Shown here one piece after another: positions 61,511 through 64,000 of a DNA stretch of 64,000 bases. Source of the stretch: Sphingomonas radiodurans (GTDB lineage: Bacteria; Pseudomonadota; Alphaproteobacteria; Sphingomonadales; Sphingomonadaceae); contig NZ_CP086594.1 in NCBI RefSeq assembly GCF_020866845.1, positions 2,046,001 to 2,110,000 on the forward strand. The letters are read 5' to 3'. The position numbers and the translations under genes are program-made. The notes beneath the pieces were generated by a model. That model was not told where the DNA came from, did no database searches, and worked only from the letters and a program-made list of their open reading frames with translations. Positions within the stretch are counted from its first letter, which is position 1. Every line of letters begins with the position of its first letter.

Positions 61511-62077
61511 ATGGACGCGCTGATGGCCGCGCTGGTGCTCGGCGCGATTTGCCAGGCGGGCGACAAGACGCCGTGGCTCGCCGCGATCCTCGCCGATCGC
61601 TATCGCACGCCAGGGATCGTGATCCTTGCAACGGCCGTAGCGCTGGCGGGCAATTATGCGCTCGGCGTGATTGGCGGGCTGCTGATCGCGCCGATGATCA
61701 CGCCCGAGGCCAAGCTACTGCTGCTGGCGCTCGCGCTGCTGTTTGCCGGGCTGAGCACGACATTGCGATCGAAGACGCCCGATCGGCTCGAGGGGTGGCG
61801 GCTCGGTGCGCTCGGCACGAGCATGCTGGGGCTGGCGATCATGGTGTTCGGTGATCGCATGCAGTTCGTCGTGGTGGGGCTTGCGGCGCGCAGCGAGCTG
61901 CCGTGGCTGGCGGCGATCGGCGCCACGCTGGGGGCGCTCGCGGTGGCGGTGCCGGCGGCGCTGATCGGCGAGCGGCAATGGCTCGCGCTGCCGCAACAGC
62001 ACATTCGGATCGGCAGCGGGATCGTGCTCGTGCTTGCTGGTATCGTCTTTGGCCTGATGGCGTTGCGGCTGGTTTGA
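61511..62077 (+). CDS. GDT1/TMEM165 (UPF0016) family transporter-like protein
   Basis: A 188-residue membrane protein with six predicted helices in two repeats. The family motif E-x-G-D-(K/R)-(T/S) appears as QAGDKTPW in the first repeat and VFGDRMQF in the second. Both lack the usual Glu at the first position, which helps bind Ca2+/Mn2+, while the Asp and the basic residue remain. A manganese or calcium transporter is the family role; here the cation or activity may differ. Start ATG 61511. Confidence 0.75.
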   Translation: MDALMAALVLGAICQAGDKTPWLAAILADRYRTPGIVILATAVALAGNYALGVIGGLLIAPMITPEAKLLLLALALLFAGLSTTLRSKTPDRLEGWRLGALGTSMLGLAIMVFGDRMQFVVVGLAARSELPWLAAIGATLGALAVAVPAALIGERQWLALPQQHIRIGSGIVLVLAGIVFGLMALRLV

Positions 62078-62104
62078 TCGATTGCGCCGATCGGGATTGA
62101 CCGT

Positions 62105-62129
62105 GGAGCGATTCCGCGATCGGATCGTT
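62105..62129 (+). promoter_or_regulatory. EcfG-like promoter of dps
   Basis: GGAGC (62105-62109), 16 bases, then CGTT (62126-62129) matches the alphaproteobacterial general stress promoter GGAAC-N16-CGTT with one mismatch. It lies 36 nt before the dps ATG. EcfG control of dps is known in related bacteria; here it is inference from the sequence match. Confidence 0.4.
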
Positions 62130-62164
62130 CTCGCAACGAACCCGAAATCATTGGAGCCGACACC

Positions 62165-62662
62165 ATGGCCGACATCGCCCCCGAGCTGAAGACACCGACC
62201 GACCTGCAGCGCAACGACACGCGCTCGGTCGCAGAGGCGCTGAACTCGTCTCTCGCGGACTGTTTCGCGCTGTATCTCAAGACCAAGAACTTCCACTGGC
62301 ACGTCTCCGGGCCGCATTTCCGCGACTATCACCTGATGATGGACGATCAGGCCGCGCAGATCCTGGGCGTGACGGATGCGATCGCCGAGCGCGTGCGCAA
62401 GACCGGCAACGTCACGCTGCGCTCGATCGGCGACATTTCGCGCCATCAGACGATCAAGGACAACGACAAGGAGTTCGTTGCGGCGGACGACATGCTGGCG
62501 GAGCTTCGCGAGGACAACCTCAAGCTCGTCGAGAGCTTCCGCGTGGTGAAGGACGCCGCGGACGAGGCGAAGGACAATGCCACCAGCGGGATCGTCGACG
62601 AGTGGACGGATCAGGCCGAGGAACGTGCGTGGTTCCTGTTCGAGGCGAGCCGCAAGGGGTGA
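62165..62662 (+). CDS. dps: Dps-type ferritin, DNA-protecting protein
   Basis: A 165-residue four-helix protein. The ferroxidase residues align with E. coli Dps at a constant offset of seven: H44 and H56, D60, D71 and E75 (KNFHWHVSGPHFRDYHLMMD; TDAIAERVR). Dps dodecamers oxidise and store iron using H2O2 and protect DNA in stress. TTGGAGCC lies upstream of the ATG as ribosome-binding site. Confidence 0.92.
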   Translation: MADIAPELKTPTDLQRNDTRSVAEALNSSLADCFALYLKTKNFHWHVSGPHFRDYHLMMDDQAAQILGVTDAIAERVRKTGNVTLRSIGDISRHQTIKDNDKEFVAADDMLAELREDNLKLVESFRVVKDAADEAKDNATSGIVDEWTDQAEERAWFLFEASRKG

Positions 62663-62675
62663 TTTCAGTCCCAAT

Positions 62676-62817
62676 CCTCCCCGAACTCGTTCGAGGAGGG
62701 GGACCGCGCCCGTAGGGCGTGGTGGAGGGGTAATGCCACGAGCGCGCCGTCTGTGGCATTTCCCCTTCACCATCCGCTTTGCGGATGGTCCCCCTCCCCA
62801 AGCTTTGCTTGGGGAGG
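62676..62817. repeat. REP-like mosaic of hairpins
   Basis: At least four hairpins in about 140 bases: CCTCCCCGAAC/GTTCGAGGAGG (62676-62699), ATGCCAC/GTGGCAT (62733-62759), CCATCCGC/GCGGATGG (62770-62788) and an 11-bp stem CCTCCCCAAGC/GCTTGGGGAGG (62793-62817), with GCGCCC/GGGCGT between the first two. Such CCTCCCC-type intergenic mosaics are repeated in many sphingomonad genomes (from memory). It may also terminate dps transcription. Confidence 0.65.
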
Positions 62818-62840
62818 ATTTGATAGGGTAGCTGCCCACC

Positions 62841-64000
62841 ATGCACGCCTTCGCGCAGCTTCTCGATTCGCTGATTTATACCCGCTCGCGCAATGCGAAG
62901 CTGAAGCTGATCGGCGATTATCTGCGCGATACGCCCGATCCCGATCGCGGCTGGGCGATGGCGGCGCTGACCGGGGATCTCGACATTCCGGGTGTGAAGC
63001 CGGCGGTGATCCGCGGGCTGATCGAGGAGCGGGTCGATCCGGTGCTGTACCGGATGAGCCGCGATTTCGTCGGGGATTCGGCGGAGACGATTGCGCTGCT
63101 GTGGCCGACGCCCGACGCGCCGGCGGTGGATGCTGCGCCGCTGACCGTCTCGGCGGTGGTCGATCAGTTGATGCATTTGCCGCGCGGCGAGGCGCCGGCG
63201 GTGCTGGCCGGGATGCTCGATGCGCTCGACGCGGACGAGCGGTTCGCGTTGCTCAAGATGGCGACGGGAGCGTTGCGGGTCGGGGTGTCGGCGCGGCTGG
63301 CGAAGCAGGCGCTGGCGAATGCGTTCGGGATAGATGTCGAGGCGGTCGAGGAGGTGTGGCACGGGATCGATGCGCCGTACGCCTCGCTGTTCGCCTGGGC
63401 CGAGGGGCGCGGTGAGCAGCCGACCGCGGCGGACGTGCCGGTGTTCCGGCCGTTCATGCTCGCGCATCCGCTGGAGGATCTGCGCGTCGACCTTGCCGAT
63501 TATGCGGCCGAGTGGAAGTGGGACGGAATCCGCGTCCAGATTGTCCATGTCGCGGGCGAGACGCGGCTGTACAGCCGGACCGGTGATGATGTGACGCGCG
63601 CGTTTCCGGATGTCGCGGCGGCGTTTTCGGCGTTCGGGGCGGTCGACGGCGAGTTGCTGGTGAAGGGTGAGGCGCAGGGTGGAGCGCTCGGCGCCGGCGG
63701 TGATGGGGGAGGCGGCGCGGCGAGCTTCAATGCGTTGCAGCAGCGGCTCGGGCGCAAGGTCGTGTCGGCGAAGATGCTGGAAGAGGCACCGGCGTTCGTG
63801 CGGCTCTATGACATCCTGTTCGACGGGGCGGAGGATCTGCGCGCGCTGCCGTGGCATGAGCGGCGCGGGCGGCTGGAGGCGTTTGCAGCGCGGCTCGATC
63901 CCGAGCGGTTCGATGTCAGCGCGTTGATCGAGGCAAAGGATTTCACCGATCTCGAAGGCATTCGTGCCGGTGCGCGGGATGCCGCGATCGAGGGGGTGAT
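62841..64000 (+). CDS. ATP-dependent DNA ligase (cisplatin-response type), cut by window edge
   Basis: The frame from ATG 62841 stays open to the window end (386 codons; the family is about 530). MHAFAQLLDSLIYTRSRNAK and DPDRGWAMAALTGDLD are the N-terminus of the alphaproteobacterial ligase named for cisplatin damage response. The adenylation motif AAEWKWDGIRVQ holds the nucleophile Lys226, followed by YSRTGDDVTRAFPD and GELLVKGEA. It seals nicks in DNA repair, usually beside an exonuclease gene. The OB-fold C-terminus lies beyond the window. Confidence 0.88.
   Translation, partial: MHAFAQLLDSLIYTRSRNAKLKLIGDYLRDTPDPDRGWAMAALTGDLDIPGVKPAVIRGLIEERVDPVLYRMSRDFVGDSAETIALLWPTPDAPAVDAAPLTVSAVVDQLMHLPRGEAPAVLAGMLDALDADERFALLKMATGALRVGVSARLAKQALANAFGIDVEAVEEVWHGIDAPYASLFAWAEGRGEQPTAADVPVFRPFMLAHPLEDLRVDLADYAAEWKWDGIRVQIVHVAGETRLYSRTGDDVTRAFPDVAAAFSAFGAVDGELLVKGEAQGGALGAGGDGGGGAASFNALQQRLGRKVVSAKMLEEAPAFVRLYDILFDGAEDLRALPWHERRGRLEAFAARLDPERFDVSALIEAKDFTDLEGIRAGARDAAIEGV

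Noticed and set aside
1..64000. tRNA, rRNA or prophage genes
   Set aside because: No cloverleaf-like sequence, rRNA signature, integrase, capsid or terminase gene was recognised on either strand; absence is by eye and could miss a tRNA.

Overview
The window looks like a chromosomal segment of a sphingomonad (Alphaproteobacteria, Sphingomonas or a close relative). By eye it is GC-rich almost throughout. It carries a SUV3-like helicase, S4-domain protein, FdxA and CarD in a row, a 55-residue L33, a cisplatin-response type ATP-dependent DNA ligase, a CrtI-type desaturase, a LOV-HTH photoreceptor and EcfG-like promoter candidates. This assignment is inference from gene content; no rRNA or tRNA gene was seen.

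Layout. 1-7.8 kb: an IS5-type transposase cut by the left edge, then two convergent three-gene operons for surface glycan or lipid-linked sugar work (GT-C-like membrane protein, GT4, methyltransferase; and GT2, GtrA, methyltransferase), then an internally deleted IS3-type element. 8-16.7 kb: type II NADH dehydrogenase, GAF-GGDEF-EAL protein, fasciclin-domain protein, renalase-like flavoprotein, phytoene-desaturase-like enzyme, LOV-HTH regulator and glutathione S-transferase. 16.8-26.2 kb: an ABC exporter operon resembling attEFGH (ATPase, FtsX-type permease, secreted lipocalin/CrtC-like protein), a large hybrid histidine kinase, and an exported D-amino-acid-oxidase-like flavoprotein. 26.4-38.6 kb: glutaminase coupled to an SxxK serine hydrolase lipoprotein; an M3 peptidase with two overlapping transglutaminase-like genes; N-formylglutamate amidohydrolase; a repeat-bearing stress-type protein; a lipoprotein; a large zinc metalloprotease; an EamA transporter. 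38.8-46.8 kb: a 1774-residue autotransporter and a tightly packed DUF393-DUF427-class II photolyase operon. 46.9-51.3 kb: thrC, prfC, a small SANT/Myb-like protein and a HI0933-type flavoprotein in one direction. 51.3-53.5 kb: the most unusual stretch, with lower GC by eye: an Arg-rich 25-residue reading frame with two terminators, a coiled-coil/HARE-HTH-like protein and two unrecognised genes whose start codons share one CCATGG. 53.5-64 kb: housekeeping genes (M23 peptidase, SUV3-like helicase, S4 protein, fdxA, carD, two DUF2807 proteins, rpmG, GDT1-like transporter, dps, DNA ligase cut by the right edge).

Themes. Light and oxidative stress recur: LOV-HTH next to a carotenoid-type desaturase, a class II photolyase operon, Dps with an EcfG-like promoter, GST and a 17M-like stress protein. 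Envelope biology is the other theme: glycan synthesis, autotransporter, M23 peptidase, several lipoproteins and an AttH-like export system. Start codons are often TTG or GTG, and many genes overlap by 1-23 nt, so several starts are best guesses and are flagged as such. No CRISPR array, prophage or tRNA was found.
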